In this document: positions 11,015 through 25,644 of the stretch, piece by piece | Position numbering within the stretch: the first letter of the stretch is position 1 | Layout of the letters: each line of letters starts with the position of its first letter | Source of the DNA: Hesseltinella vesiculosa | Taxonomy: Eukaryota; Mucoromycota; Mucoromycetes; Mucorales; Cunninghamellaceae | Assembly: GCA_002104935.1 (NCBI GenBank) | Contig: MCGT01000026.1 | Span: 1 to 64,000 of the forward strand | Reading direction: 5' to 3' | Length of the DNA: 64,000 bases | Translations under genes and position numbers: made by a program | Notes under the pieces: model-generated | Told to the model about the DNA's origin: nothing | The model's input: only the letters and a program-made list of their open reading frames with translations | Database searches by the model: none

Positions 11015-12353
11015 ATGGCGATTGAAAAGAAGCGTCCTCGAGGCCTGAAGAGCAGCACAGCATCGAACAAGAACAAACAGCGCAAGACAGAGCCTGCCAA
11101 AGAAGGTGAATTACCTGAAAATGCCCAAACGGTGATGATCAGCAAGGAAGTTGACGAAGGTGACGAAGTGGGTGAAGTGGTTGCATTGTATGAAGATGCC
11201 ATGAGCAAGCTGCGTGAGTATATATTCATTAAAAAAAAAGTTGAAAAGATCTAGAGAAGGCGTGGCTTATTTTTTTTATTTTTATTTTTTTTTCTGCATA
11301 GACTCACAACCCACGGAAGCTGCAACCGTGCTGCGAGGGGTGATCCACGAGTCGGACCGAATTCTGCGCAACTGGGAAGGGGAACAACCGTTACCTCCAG
11401 CATTTTATTATACATACGGCTCAGCTCTGTATCAATTGGGAAAGCTATCGGACGACGACGACCCACTTGCGTTTGTGGAAGCTGCCGAAGAACGCCTACA
11501 GAATGGCCTGGATCACTGGTCAGATGAGGACAGCGTGGACATGCACAAGCTACGCCTATCCTTGGGCAATGTGCTTCTGGCAAAGGTAGGGGAAAAGCCG
11601 CATGGGGTATCTCCTTACACATTCTTTTTCGTAAAAAAAGGTTGCATTAAAGGCAGATGGCGAGTTGGCCGAGGTGCCGGAAACAGCCAAAGAAAGCCTG
11701 GACCAAATCAAAAAGGCAAGCGCGGCCAACGGCCTACCAACTTCACTATTGCTGGAAGTGGCAGTCAGTGTACAAAGTCACGCGGAACTGTATAGCGACC
11801 AAGGGTCCCGGGAACTGTTTACCAAATGGGCTAGCGACACAATGGACCAGCTTGCCAAAGGTCAGAGTGAGAAAAAAAAAAAAAAAAACACTGACGATCT
11901 GCCTCCTTAAATTTCCAGATTCGTCGGTGCAAGCTCGTGCTCTTCATGAATTGGGATTGGGCCAGCTATCTTGGGCTAATTACTGGATGGATCAAATGGA
12001 CGATGACGAATGTGAAAGCAGCGAAGAAAAAGCAAAGGCATGCACTGCTTTGGCCAAAGGTCCGAGGAAAAAAAAAGAAAAAGGTTGATTGGTCTCACAG
12101 TGGTTATTTTTTTTTTGTAGCCAAAAACTATCTTGTGCAAGCTCAGGAAAAAAGCCAAGAACCAGGGTCCCAGCTGCTGTGTGATTTAGCGGAAGTTAGC
12201 TTGATGGATGCCAACTTTATGGAGGACGAAGATCAACAAAAAGCAGTCTATGACAAGGTGCTGGGATTGGTTGAGGACGCCAAACGGTTGGGCGGGACGG
12301 ATTACAAAGTGCCAGAGGGACTGGCTCTGTTTGTAGACGAGATGCAAAATTAG
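11015..12353 (+). CDS. ETT1: Ett1/Nro1 family translation-termination factor
   Basis: Nuclear TPR-like helical protein. Yeast Ett1 promotes translation termination; fission yeast Nro1 regulates the prolyl hydroxylase Ofd1. The N-terminus is basic and typical of the family (KKRPRGLKSS, then a KQRKTEPAK nuclear signal), followed by all-helical repeats to the C-terminus. Exons 11015-11213, 11302-11585, 11641-11866, 11919-12059, 12121-12353; 360 aa. Two donors are uncertain: exon 3 could end at 11860 (GTCAGA) instead of 11866 (GTGAGA), both in frame, and the last intron must use a weak GTCCGA donor. Length is close to yeast Ett1 (412). Confidence 0.82.
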
Positions 12354-12645
12354 AAAAAGGAAAAAAATAACCAAAGTGGAACACCGCTCAAGTAAAAGTA
12401 CGCCACTTGACAAGCAAATGGTTCATTGTCATGGTTTGGTTGGGTTGTGGTAGTGATAGAACAAGTGAGGTGCGAGGGATGGAAGGTGTTTGACGAATGG
12501 CAGGGCATAAAGAACCGGTTTTGACGAGGGTACTTTTTTTGGGCAGTAGCGGGTTGCCGGAGTTGTTCAAAAACGAGCGTGTTGCCCGTTTCGTTTTATT
12601 TTTCCTCTTCTTCTTCATCCTCCTTTTTTTTTTATTGATAAAAGA

Positions 12646-15600
12646 ATGGCAACCCAGGAAAGGGAACCACTTTTATCATCAGAAGAAAGAGAACAAAATC
12701 ACGATAACGAAGAACGGCAAGGTAATTCGGCCTTGTTACGATTACAGCAACGTTTGCAATCGGGTCGTTTTACGACGCTAGAACGAGTGCTTTTCTCTTT
12801 GGCCATGGGCTTGTTTGTATTGTTGGCGGTCTTTATTGGATTGTATGCTCATCGGGTGTACAGTGGTCACCAGCCTCCTGAAGACATTCATCCTCCCAAT
12901 GGCGATCCTGCTACGGTAAATCCCAAGCGTTCCTTCATCAAAAGAAACGAATGGCGTATTTTGTAACACATTTTTTTTTAGCCTGTCTGTACTACTCCTG
13001 GCTGTGTGCTCACAGCTGCTCAAATCCTTCAAGATATTGATACAACTGTTGATCCTTGCGAAGATTTTTATGCATTCACATGTAAGGAAGCGACACACAG
13101 ACCCCCACCTGCTTTTTTTTTTTTTTTTTTCTCCTTCGCCTCCCCGCCCAATTTTTCTCCTACTAACCCCTGCTTTTCTTTCCTTTTAGGTAACAACTGG
13201 GCTCGTCACCACAACATTCCTGACGGAAAACCCGAAACATCGTCCTTCCAAGCTTTATATATTGCTAACAAGGAGGTGATTCGTAGCTTGCTGACCCAAG
13301 ATCGTGGCTCCTTTGATCAGCAGCTGGAAAAGACACTGCCCGATCCTGAAAAGTTGGTGGACAAACAAAACTTTTACAAGGTCAAGGATCTGTATGACAG
13401 CTGCATGAACGAGACTGTGATTGATCAACGCGGTGCTGAGCCTTTGTTACCTTTGATCAAAGATCTTTACAAGGCTTTCCCTGCTGAAAATGATCTATCA
13501 CCCCATTCCCTGACCAAGACCTTGGCGTTGTTGATGAAGCAAGGCGTGTCTCCCCTGTTCCAGGTCTATGTGGAAGCTGTAGGAAAAAAAAAGGCGTCAT
13601 CGTTTTCCTCATTCTTTTCTCTTAGGACCCTGTGAATCCTGATATCAGCATGATCTATACTTCTCAAAGCGGCCTGACATTGCCCAACAAACATTACTAC
13701 GATGATAAAAAATACTTGGACGCTCTTCGCACTGCTGTGACCAAGACCCTGGCTATTGTGCTTCCTGTCAAAAAGGAGGCGGTAGACTCGGTGGCGCAAC
13801 AGGTCGTGGATGTCGAAGAGCAATTGGCTTTGATCAGTGACGAATTGGAAGATCTGTCCGACCCTATCAAGTCCAATAACCCCACGTCCATCTCCAATCT
13901 GACAAAGTTGGCTCCCAAGGTGGATTGGGATTTGCTGTTGACCGATTTGGTTCCCGCCACTGCCCCTCATCAAGATATGGTGATTGTGTCGTCACCTGCT
14001 TTCGTCGAAAAGCTCAACAAACTTCTTGGCAAGACCAGCAATGAAGCTTTACAATCCTACTTTATCTGGCAATTGGTGAGCGCCTATACCTCAGTACTGG
14101 GTGAGGAAGTGCGCAAACCTGCCGAAGAGCTCAATTCCTTTGTGCAAGGCACCAGTGTCAAGTCGATGCCTCCTCGTTGGGACACTTGTCTGAGCCATGT
14201 GGATGACTCTGTGGGCTTTTTGGCCGGTCGCTTGTTTGTGCAAGAAACATTTTCGGGCAACATCAAGGAGCGTGCCGATGACTTTGTTGCCTCCATTAAG
14301 GAAGCCTTTTTGGAACGCCTTCCTCAATTGGACTGGTTGGATGATGCGACAAGAGACAAAGCCTACGAAAAGGTAAAAGCAAAAAAAGATCACCCCGCCA
14401 GGAACCAACAAAAAAAAAAAAAAAAGGAGCTTGGGAGAAGTGAATCGACTCTTTAACTTTTTCTGATTCTCCTTTCTAGGTGGACAAGTTTGTGCAAAAA
14501 GTGGGCTATCCAACTCAATCTCCTGATGTGACCTCTCCTATCTCACTTTCCGAATATTATTCTGGATTGCATATCGACCGTGATGACTTTTTCAACAACT
14601 ATGTCCAAACCGTCAAGTTCCAAGTCAAACAACAATGGGACAAGGTGGGAAAGAAGACTGATAAGCAAGTGTGGCTGATGAACCCTCAAGAAGTCAATGC
14701 TTATTACAACCCACCCTACAATGAGGTAAGCAAAAAAAAAAAAAAAAAAAAAAAAAAGGCGGTTGCAAGGATCGTTGATTTTTTTTTTCCCCTTTGCTAG
14801 ATCGTTTTCCCTGCTGGCATTTTGCAAAACCCCTTCTTTGGCAAAGACTACCCAGGTAGGTTGCCTTTTGAAAGATAGGGGCTAGTTCACATTGACCTTG
14901 GACCATGCTTTATGACTTATTTTCATTTTATGATAGATTATCTGAATTATGGTGGCATTGGCACCGTGGTGGGCCATGAATTGACAGTAAGTTGTGACTA
15001 AAAAAAAAGGAGAACCTCGATGGCTGACCTTCAATTTGGTCTTAGCACGGCTTTGACAATGGTGGCCGTCATTTCGATAGCAATGGCCGCCTGGAAGATT
15101 GGTGGAGCAATGCAACGTCGAACGCGTTTGATGAGCGTGCCGAGTGTTTTGTCAAGCAATATGACCAATTTACCGTGGATGCAGGCAATGGCGAAAAAGT
15201 GCATGTCAAAGGCAAGCAGACGTTGGGTGAAAACATTGCTGACAATGGTGGCATTGGTGAATCGTTTAGCGCATGGAAGAAACGTTATGACAGCGATCCC
15301 TTGAGTGAAAAGTACAACAATCAACACTTGCCTGGTTTGGACAATTTCACCCCCGAGCAGCTCTTTTTCATCAACTTTGGTCGAATCTGGTGTGGCAAGA
15401 CAACCCCAGAACGCGCAAAGCAAAGGGTAAGAAAAGGAGTAGTGTGAGGAGGTGAAAGCAACATGGAGTCAAGCATTGGATAAGGGGCCTGAGGAGCAAA
15501 AGAAAGCATCTGAACGCCATTTATTCTGATCTAGGTCTTGATTGATGTCCATTCACCTGGAAAGTATCGCACTATTGGTTCAGTGCAAAACTCGAAACAT

Positions 15601-15669
15601 TTTGCTGAAGTGTTTCAATGTCCTGTTGGGAGCCCCATGAATCCTGCGAAGAAGTGTGAATTATGGTAG
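12646..15669 (+). CDS. M13 (neprilysin/ECE-like) membrane metallopeptidase
   Basis: Type II membrane zinc endopeptidase. Nine exons: 12646-12915, 12982-13081, 13190-13578, 13626-14372, 14480-14725, 14801-14855, 14937-14986, 15046-15426, 15535-15669; the model closes exactly at 790 aa, normal for M13. A cytosolic N-terminus with the EREPLL dileucine-type motif precedes one membrane segment (about 47-70). The ectodomain begins with the paired-cysteine region and DPCEDFYAFTC. The zinc site HELTH spans H616-H620, with the third ligand in GENIAD (E681). The protein ends in the family's C-x-x-W (CELW). An intron of 59 nt splits HELTH after the threonine codon. Fungal substrates are not established. 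Confidence 0.95.
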
Positions 15670-16091
15670 TCCTCTATTAAACAATCTCTTTTTTTCTCGT
15701 CGATCGTCTATTATCATGTGCGGATAGAGTGTTTGTGTGTTCTGCATCTGTGTATGTGTCTTTTCCATTGTTTACGGAAGGCTCTCCTTTTTGCATAAAA
15801 AAGAGTTGACCTCGTGTTTGGCAGACCAAACTCTGTGTCACGTTTTTTTAAAAGTCCCCTAAAAGGTTCCCTTGATGGTGGTTTCCTCCTTTTTTTTCCT
15901 TGTTTTCCCTTGCTTCTTTTTGCTTTTCTTTTTTATCCCCATTCAATTAATCTAGCTCTTCTTTTTCTTCTCTCTTCTTCTTCTTTTTCATTCGTTGTTC
16001 TATTTTTCTTCTTCTTGTTGCATACCCGTTTCTTTGATTGCTTGTTTATTAGCCTCTTTTTTTTTTTTTTTCAAACCTTGTTACTGCATTT
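15670..16091. promoter_or_regulatory. Pyrimidine-rich leader of the bHLH gene
   Basis: 422 bp between the M13 stop and the bHLH start. The last 200 bp are almost pure CT (repeated TTCTTCTTC), a common fungal promoter/5' UTR pattern. The M13 terminator must lie in the first half. No other gene is visible. Confidence 0.5.
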
Positions 16092-17776
16092 ATGACCATG
16101 GATGGCCCTCTTGAAACATTGTCTTCCCCCAACGACTTGATAACCTCATCCCAAGATGCCAATGATAAAATGATCTTGGATGACCTTGCAGAAGAAAAAC
16201 CAACGTTTGCCACAATAGGTATATAAAGTTGCGTACCTTTCGTATATTTATGCGTTACATTTTTTTTGACCTAGACAAACCACAGCTGCCTTCGATTAAC
16301 AATATCTCGCCCTATTCGCCCATCCCTCACACCTTGCATGGTACTAATACGTCCGATGAATATCTTCGCCATCGAATGTCCGATATGTCTATGACTTCTG
16401 CCGGTAGATCCTTGAGCCACCGTGGTTTCTCCGCTGGCGGTGGTAGCAAAGCCAACAGTCCGCCTCCGATGGCTTCATTGTCGTCTTCTTCTTCTTCTTA
16501 TGATCCGGTCAAGTCCAATATCATATCACCTTTGGAACCAATGCATTACCACGACGTGTCACCCACCTATTCCCGTCGAGGCTCTTTGAATACCCATGAA
16601 TACCGACGACCTTCTATTACCGAAATGACGAGTTTGCCTTTTCCTTCGGCAACCACCAGCCGACGTGAGTCGGTTGCCACGGTTGTCTCGGATTATGATT
16701 ATCAGTCGTCCCGGTCGTCTTCACCCTCTCCCTATCATCCTCCATACCCTCCTTCCCATCACCCTCCTTCCTCCTTTCATGATGCTTATCAGCGCCGTCA
16801 TTCCATTGCCACCGTCGAACCATCCTCTCGAATGCCAAAGCAGCAGCAACGTTGTAAGAAAAAAAAAAAAAGGAGGGGCCAGGTGCATAAAAAGGGGACG
16901 TTGGGACTAAAATATTTTTTTTCCAGCGTTTCGATTTCCAGCTACCATTGAAGAATCACCCCATGGGGTTTATTCAGCCCCTTCCAGCCCACCAGAAATC
17001 ATGCCATCGGCCAATGAAGAGCAAGGCCCAGCTTCGTTCCAACGCACGTCAAGGACCCATTCGCATCAAGGCAGTTATACACCCACATCGTCGCATCGTT
17101 ACATGACTTCACCATCCTCTCGCCAACACCATCCATATGCTACGCTATCCCGTCGTCGATCCATTTTGAACGAGGATGATACGACGCCATCGCTTGCACG
17201 CCGAGCATCCATGCCTGTGGTCACCACACGTGGTCATCTTCCCACGTCGTCACGATCCTCCCGACCTTCTGATTACCTGCATCCCCATGGAAATCCCATG
17301 GAGATTGATGACCCAGCAACTCCCTCGCCCTTGGCGCTGCCCACCTCCACCTCAGCCACCATGATCGACCCACACACTGGCTTGCCTCATTCGTCCATGG
17401 CTTCGCCTCCCTCTCTCAAACGCAAACCCGAAACGCCTTATTCTCGTAGTCCTGAACTACGCATCAGTCATAAGTTGGCCGAGCGCAAACGAAGGAAGGA
17501 GATGAAGGAACTGTTTGACGAGCTACGTGATGCCTTGCCGGTTGAGAAAAACCTCAAGACCTCCAAGTGGGAAATCCTCAGCAAAGCCGTTGAATTTATC
17601 ACTGTGTTGAAGCGCCGTGATTATGAAAAGGAAAATGAAGTCAATACGCTGCGTCATCAATTGGATATGCTGAAACGTGAAAGAGGGTAAGTACAAATGA
17701 TCACGCCTAATTCACCATCATTGACCCTCCCTATTTTTTTTTTTATAGTATGGCCAATGGCTCTTTGCATTGTTGA
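16092..17776 (+). CDS. bHLH transcription factor
   Basis: Nuclear E-box-binding regulator. Exons 16092-16218, 16275-16853, 16927-17686, 17749-17776; 497 aa. The first 410 residues are low complexity, rich in Ser, Pro, His and Tyr, with many RRxS sites (SRRGS, RRRS, ARRAS) that look like AGC-kinase targets. The bHLH starts at about residue 414: H417, E421 and R425 are the canonical H/E/R DNA contacts in SHKLAERKRR, followed by helix 1 (MKELFDELRDALP), a short loop and helix 2 (SKWEILSKAVEFITVLK). A leucine-containing coiled coil continues to about 489. The last exon adds only nine codons. No target can be assigned. Confidence 0.88.
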
Positions 17777-19235
17777 AACTGGTTTTTTTTATCGTATTGT
17801 TGTTATCGTTTTTTTTTTATTTATTGCTTCATTTACTTATTACTTGTTTAATTTGAATGCTGATACCCTTTCCCTCTATTGCGTGTGATGTGATTGCCTT
17901 TGGTCCAAGTGCTTCATTTTTTTGTCACTTTCCCGACCGTTCGGATCACGATAAACGATAAAAAAAAAAGTCCTTTTTGTTACTTATGCATCGAGTCATC
18001 ATTTTGTTGCTGTTCAATAGTTTATGCCTTGACATCGTTTATCCACGCGATGTGTGCATGATGCATAAAAGAAAAAAGGAGAGGGACCTCTTTTTTTTTT
18101 TTTTTTTTTTTTTGCCGTCTCCTTTTTTTTTTTACTGCTGTCTCCGCTTTTTTTTTTTTTGTCACCCCCCATTCTACTTTTTTTTTTTTTTTACATTTTG
18201 TGTATCATTACGAGGATCAAATTTTGAGGAAATCGAGGTTTTTTCATAATATCATGCGGAGTTGTCCGCCTCGATTATTTTTTTAAATTGGTAAGCCAGA
18301 AAAAACCAATCTCCCGAGGAAAAACAAAACGGTAAGCCTAGCGAGAGGATCCGGCCTAGGAAGATCCTTTATTGGCTTGGGTTATTTTTGAGTGGATCGT
18401 TGAATTTAGTTTGGTTATGACGGACAAGAAAGAAAACAAAAAGAGGTCAGACGAGAATTTAGATAAAGAAAGCAATTCTTTTTGATAGGTATGTTGCACG
18501 ATGGACTATTCGTTTTTCGCCAAGTAGGCATAGATCACGTGTTGCAAGTATCACCATGATATTCCTTTTTTTTTTTTTTTGTCACGTCAAAAATAGACAG
18601 GGAAGCGTTTTTTTTTATATTGTACCAAACAATTGACAGGGTTCATTAAACACAAGACACCTCTGGTCTCGACCTTTTATTATTTTTGTCCAATAGGTAG
18701 GAACCCGGGTAAAAAGAAATAAAACTCAGAGATCGACTATTTTTTTGATCTGGTGAAAAAAGGGCGGTCGTCAGCTGTTTTTTGGGCCTGACCTGTGGTT
18801 TTAAGACAAAGCATGCAAAAGATGATTCCTCAAACCTTAAATTTTAACGTTACAACTCAGTCACCAAGCCAAAAAAGAGAGGCAAGATTACAATGTTAGA
18901 ATGACATCCAGCATGCATACTATAATTGCTGTGCTATGCTGACGGGGTTGGCGCTTGATTTTTTGATAGGACAACGATCGAAAAACAAGACAGTGAAAAT
19001 AGTCAAAAACCACATAAATCATCGTCTTTGCGTTGGATCCACGGGTAGGCTGTAGTCATTTTGGAGTAACATGTTGTTCCTATGCTTTTTCTGTTGCAAT
19101 TGGTATTAAAAAGGAAAAGGAGAACCACCACAAAAAAAAGGGGGGAGAGCGAGGGCGGTTATTATTAGGTGAGATTTCAAATAGAGACAAAAAGCAAGGT
19201 TCTTTTTTAACGTGTGTGACCTTTCACACAACGCC
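17777..19235. other. Intergenic, T-rich, no gene seen
   Basis: 1.46 kb between the bHLH gene and the TATA box of the next gene. It is dominated by T-runs of 10-21, especially 18090-18195. A compact inverted repeat is listed separately. Around 18290-18370 there are several short repeated words (GGTAAGCC twice, ATTGG arms) without a clear element. Confidence 0.5.
18231..18284 (+). other. Two-level inverted repeat followed by a T-tract
   Basis: The outer arms AATCGAG (18231-18237) and CTCGATT (18270-18276) enclose an inner hairpin GCGGA-GTTG-TCCGC (18256-18269) that abuts the right outer arm, so a stacked stem with an 18-nt bulge can form. T7 (18278-18284) follows at once. This has the shape of a small structured RNA end or Pol III-type terminator, but no A/B box or known family was recognised. 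Confidence 0.3.
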
Positions 19236-19242
19236 TATAAAA
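19236..19242 (+). promoter_or_regulatory. TATA box of the Glu/Ala/Lys-rich gene
   Basis: TATAAAA lies 129 bp before the ATG at 19371 and is followed by a CT-rich leader. Just upstream, TGTGTGA and TCACACA form a small palindrome (about 19213-19230) that could bind a dimeric regulator. Strong TATA plus marked codon bias suggest high expression. Confidence 0.6.
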
Positions 19243-19370
19243 GGATTAACCAGCTGCCATACCTCCTTAACCAGCTTCTCTTTTTCTCTTTTTTCTGTTT
19301 TTTTTTCTTTTCTTTCTTTAGCCTTTCCTCCGTTTTTTTTTTTTTTTGTTATCTCTCTCTATTTTAAAAC

Positions 19371-20879
19371 ATGTCAGCTGAAGAAGCCAAAGTAGACCAA
19401 CCTGTCCAAGAACAACCCGCCGTTGCTCCCGAAACCGAAGTTGCCGCCACCCCAGCTGCCGTTGAAGAAACGCCCGCTGAAGACGTGACCAAGGACGAAG
19501 AAGCTGTGGAAGAAGCCAAGAAGGAAGAACCTGCCAAACCCACTCCCAAGCCTTCCCGCTCCGCCACCAAGCGTCTGTCTTCTTTCTTGACCAAGGCCAA
19601 GAAGCAATTCGTCCCTCAAGATAAGCCCAAGGCCGAAAAGAAGGTCGACCTCGAAACCAAGGCCCTCCCTGAAGGTCCCAAGGAAGAAGCCGTCGAAGAA
19701 GCTGCTGAAGAAGCTGCCGAAGAAACCCCCAAAGAAGAAGCCAAGGAAGAAGCTGCCGAAGCCTCGGAACAAGCTGCTCCTGCTGTTGAAGATAAGAAGG
19801 AAAAGCGCAAGTCTACCTTCTTGAACGACATCTTTAAAAAGGTAATTTTTTTTGATCAACGCGCATCCATTTTTCAGTCTTGAATGGCGGGTTTGTGTGA
19901 AACATTTGATGCTTATTTAAATAACTCTAATAGGTTACCCCTAACACCACTGCCGCTGCCAAGGAAGAACCCAAGGCCGAAGAAGCTCCCAAGGAAGAAG
20001 GTAAAAAAAAAAAAACATGGCCTGCCATTTTGTCGGAGTCTGCTGCGGGACCGGCGTTTGAAACCATGGGACTTATTCTTTTCTCCTCAGAACCCAAGGT
20101 CGAAGAGCAAGAAACAGCCCCTGCTGTTGAAGAACCTGCCACCGAAGAAGCCTCCGCTCCCGCTGTGCCACCCAAGGATGCCTCCAAGGAAGCCACCGCT
20201 AGCGTCGTCAGCCAATTGAAGCGCCACTCTACCAACATCACCAAGTTCTTCTCCAAGAAGACCTCCACTCCTGTTGAAACCAAGAAGGAAGAAGCCAAGG
20301 AAGTCGTCGATGAAGAACCCAAGGCTGAAGAACCCAAGGCTGAAGAACCTGTTGCTGCCACTTCCGAAGTTGTTGGTTAGTCCTGAAATTAGACTTCACG
20401 CCTCCCCCCTTATTTTTGGGCATTATCATGATCTCCAAATATTTTTTTTTTGGTGTCCTGCCTTGTGCCACCAGCAAAAAAGGCAGCAAGGGGGGGGGCT
20501 TACGTTGTTTTTTTTTTTCAGTCAAGTTCATTGACTCCCAATTTCTTTTTTAGAAGCACCCAAGGAAGAAAAGAAGGAGGAAGCCCCTGCTGTCCCTGAA
20601 AAAGAACAAGAAGACGCCACTGAAAAGCCTGCTCGTGCTGGTTCTCCTTTGGGTCGTCGTCTGACTCAAATGATGCGCGGTTTCTCTGCCAAGAAGGAAA
20701 AGAAGGACAAGAAGGACAAGACCACCACTGTCCTCGAAGAAGCCAAGGAAGAAGCCAAGGAAGAAGCCAAAGAAGAAGTCAAGGAAGAACCCAAGGACGA
20801 AGCCAAGGTGACTGAAGAAGAAAACAAGGCTGAACCTGCTGTTGCTGCCGCCACTCCTGCTGTCGAAGCTGCTGCCTAG
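19371..20879 (+). CDS. Glu/Ala/Lys-rich protein with four basic kinase-site modules
   Basis: Family not recognised. Exons 19371-19841, 19934-20000, 20091-20375, 20554-20879 give 382 aa, about half Glu, Ala and Lys. Acidic AEEAPKEE-type spacers alternate with four short basic amphipathic segments: TKRLSSFLTKAKKQF, RKSTFLNDIFKK, LKRHSTNITKFFSKK and GRRLTQMMRGFSAKK. Each begins with R/K-R-x-S/T, the consensus of PKA-like AGC kinases, followed by aromatic or aliphatic residues and lysines. No signal peptide or membrane segment. Codon use is strongly biased (GCC, AAG, GAA, ACC), unlike its neighbours, and a TATA box is present. Some fungal PH-domain stress proteins carry similar tails, but no PH domain is visible. 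Function unknown. Confidence 0.8.
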
Positions 20880-22092
20880 ATTCCTTCCCCTCATCACCTT
20901 GTTACTGGTTTTGTTGAATTGCATTTTTTTTCCTCCTCCCTTTCATGTAATGTGATATGTTCCCCTCTCAATTTTTTTTTTTCACTATCTCTCCCTTACC
21001 CTTCGTACTATTCTTTACTTTTTATTACTTAGTGCTCATCCTCTTTGCTAATTGCTCTCTCTTCATTCACTTCCCTACTGTCTAGCTCTCCTTTTTTTAC
21101 AATATATTTTTAATGGTATTTTTTCTGACACACAGACGCCACCCGAGTGCCATCCCACTCTAATTTTTTTTGACTCCCCCCAGGTGCATATGACTTGCTT
21201 GTCGTACCAAAAAAAAAAAAAAAACCAACTTAAATTACCTCTTTTCCCAATGCAAAATAAATTTTTTTTTTTTGTTCAAATCAACATGCTGATTCAAACC
21301 ACTTGTGGACTGCTCATTTTCTAAACCTTGTGCTTCAATTTAAACCACGCCCCCGCATTTTCGCATTTTCGCTCTCATGTTTTTGCGCCGAACGGAAACA
21401 GGTGATCCGCAGGGAAACATGGTCTAGGTCATCATTTGTTTTTTTTCTTGCGTTTGTCACACAAATAAGACAGCTCTCATCATTCTATTATACATGTACC
21501 AGCATCATCTTTTTATATTGCACAGTTGGCAAAAGGCGTCGATGGAAAGTTGGCTGTGACACAGGTGATTTTTTTTTCTGAATCTCTGTTTTTTTTTTTT
21601 GCCAAGATCTTCCAAATAGAGAGTCGTTCCCACAAGGCAATTTTTTGTTTTTACTGCTGTCTGAAGCCAACTTTTACCAAAAAAATGCCTTTTTTGGATC
21701 GAGGGATATTTTGCCATACTTCCAACATCCAAAAGGATGCTGTATCAAAGGCCATGGAAGGATACAAATGAAATGCAAATTTTTTTCGTGGCATGTCATC
21801 GGACTCCCAGCTGCAGTCTGTTGCATTTTTATTTTTCAAGTGGAGCTTTGCGAGATCATGAGGTGTCAAATTCTGGGCGGAACCGGAACCATGCAAAAAA
21901 TATAACCCTTTGGGCTGGCTCACTGAAAGAGTGTATATATACATTTGCCTTTAATCATAAAAAAAACAATAAAAAAGAGGACAAGGGGAAAAATGACATT
22001 GTGAAAGCGAAAAAAAAGGAATCCATGGAAATGTGGGTGAATTAGATGAGAGTGAACAAAAAAAATAAAAATAAAAAAGAGATGCTAGAGAT
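20880..22092. other. Convergent intergenic region
   Basis: 1.2 kb between the stop of the Glu/Ala/Lys-rich gene and the MCM5 stop. It contains T-rich 3' sequence and a doubled GCATTTTC near 21355. No ORF here shows gene-like composition and no RNA was recognised. Confidence 0.5.
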
Positions 22093-24930
<2,838 letters not shown>

Positions 24931-25054
24931 GATATATCAGAGTGCAATTAAAAAAAAGAAAAAAGAAAAGGTGCCGTTGATCAAGGAAGAGAAAAAAAAA
25001 ATTGACACGGACACGAAAACATTTGTTTTTGGCTGAAAAAAAAAATTGATCAAA

Positions 25055-25063
25055 TCGCGCGCC
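25055..25063 (-). promoter_or_regulatory. GCGCG element upstream of MCM5
   Basis: TCGCGCGCC lies about 125 bp before the MCM5 ATG and resembles E2F/MBF/SBF sites that drive S-phase genes. A related GGCGCGACC lies about 165 bp before RNR2. Motif match only. Confidence 0.35.
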
Positions 25064-25644
25064 GCCCTGTGACGTTCAAAAAGGCTGCTTTTTTAAAATA
25101 ACGCTTTTGTGTTAGCCGTGTGTAAATCATTGTCCCAGTGCTGTGCTGGTACTGTCAGCCATTTCCACCTCTTTTCTGAATCAGTATGCGGCATGTCAGA
25201 TCTAATCTCAATGAAGGAGAATGGGCATCTGGCACGTCCTTCCTAGTAAACATAACCTGCTGCGGGCAGTCGGAGGTTGGCGACATCAAAAACGAATTGG
25301 ATGACAAGTAGACTGGGTGGCCAAGGCCAGCTGACCTGGTTTTTTTCAGAATCATCATTCATGAGCTGCTTTACCTGTGTGAAGGTTTGTGTTTATCGAT
25401 TTTGCTCAGAAAGTGCCATGAGCTGCAGATGGTCAAAAAGTATCAAAATCGAATCTCCGCCAGCTCTTCCCAAGTTTCACAGACAGAATGCCAATGCAGC
25501 TACGATGTGGTTATCAATGCGTGGTAGCGGTAAGTGATTTGAAGAGCTCACCTTTCGCTTCTTTATCTTGCCACCGGCAAGGAGAACAAACCTCCACCGG
25601 CACAACCATGGCCTGGCAGACTTCCGAGATTTTTTGGAATTTCT

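Noticed and set aside
11861..11866. Alternative donor GTCAGA at 11861 in ETT1
   Set aside because: In frame, but the GTGAGA donor six bases later is a better match to donors in this window; left as uncertain in the entry.
19374..19859. Gly/Phe-rich minus-strand ORF opposite the Glu/Ala/Lys-rich gene
   Set aside because: It is the antisense reading of GAA/AAG/GCC codons, giving artificial LGF and FFG repeats.
21500..21950. Short overlapping ORFs between the Glu/Ala/Lys-rich gene and MCM5
   Set aside because: All under 105 codons, overlapping on both strands, with no splice structure or motif; treated as intergenic.
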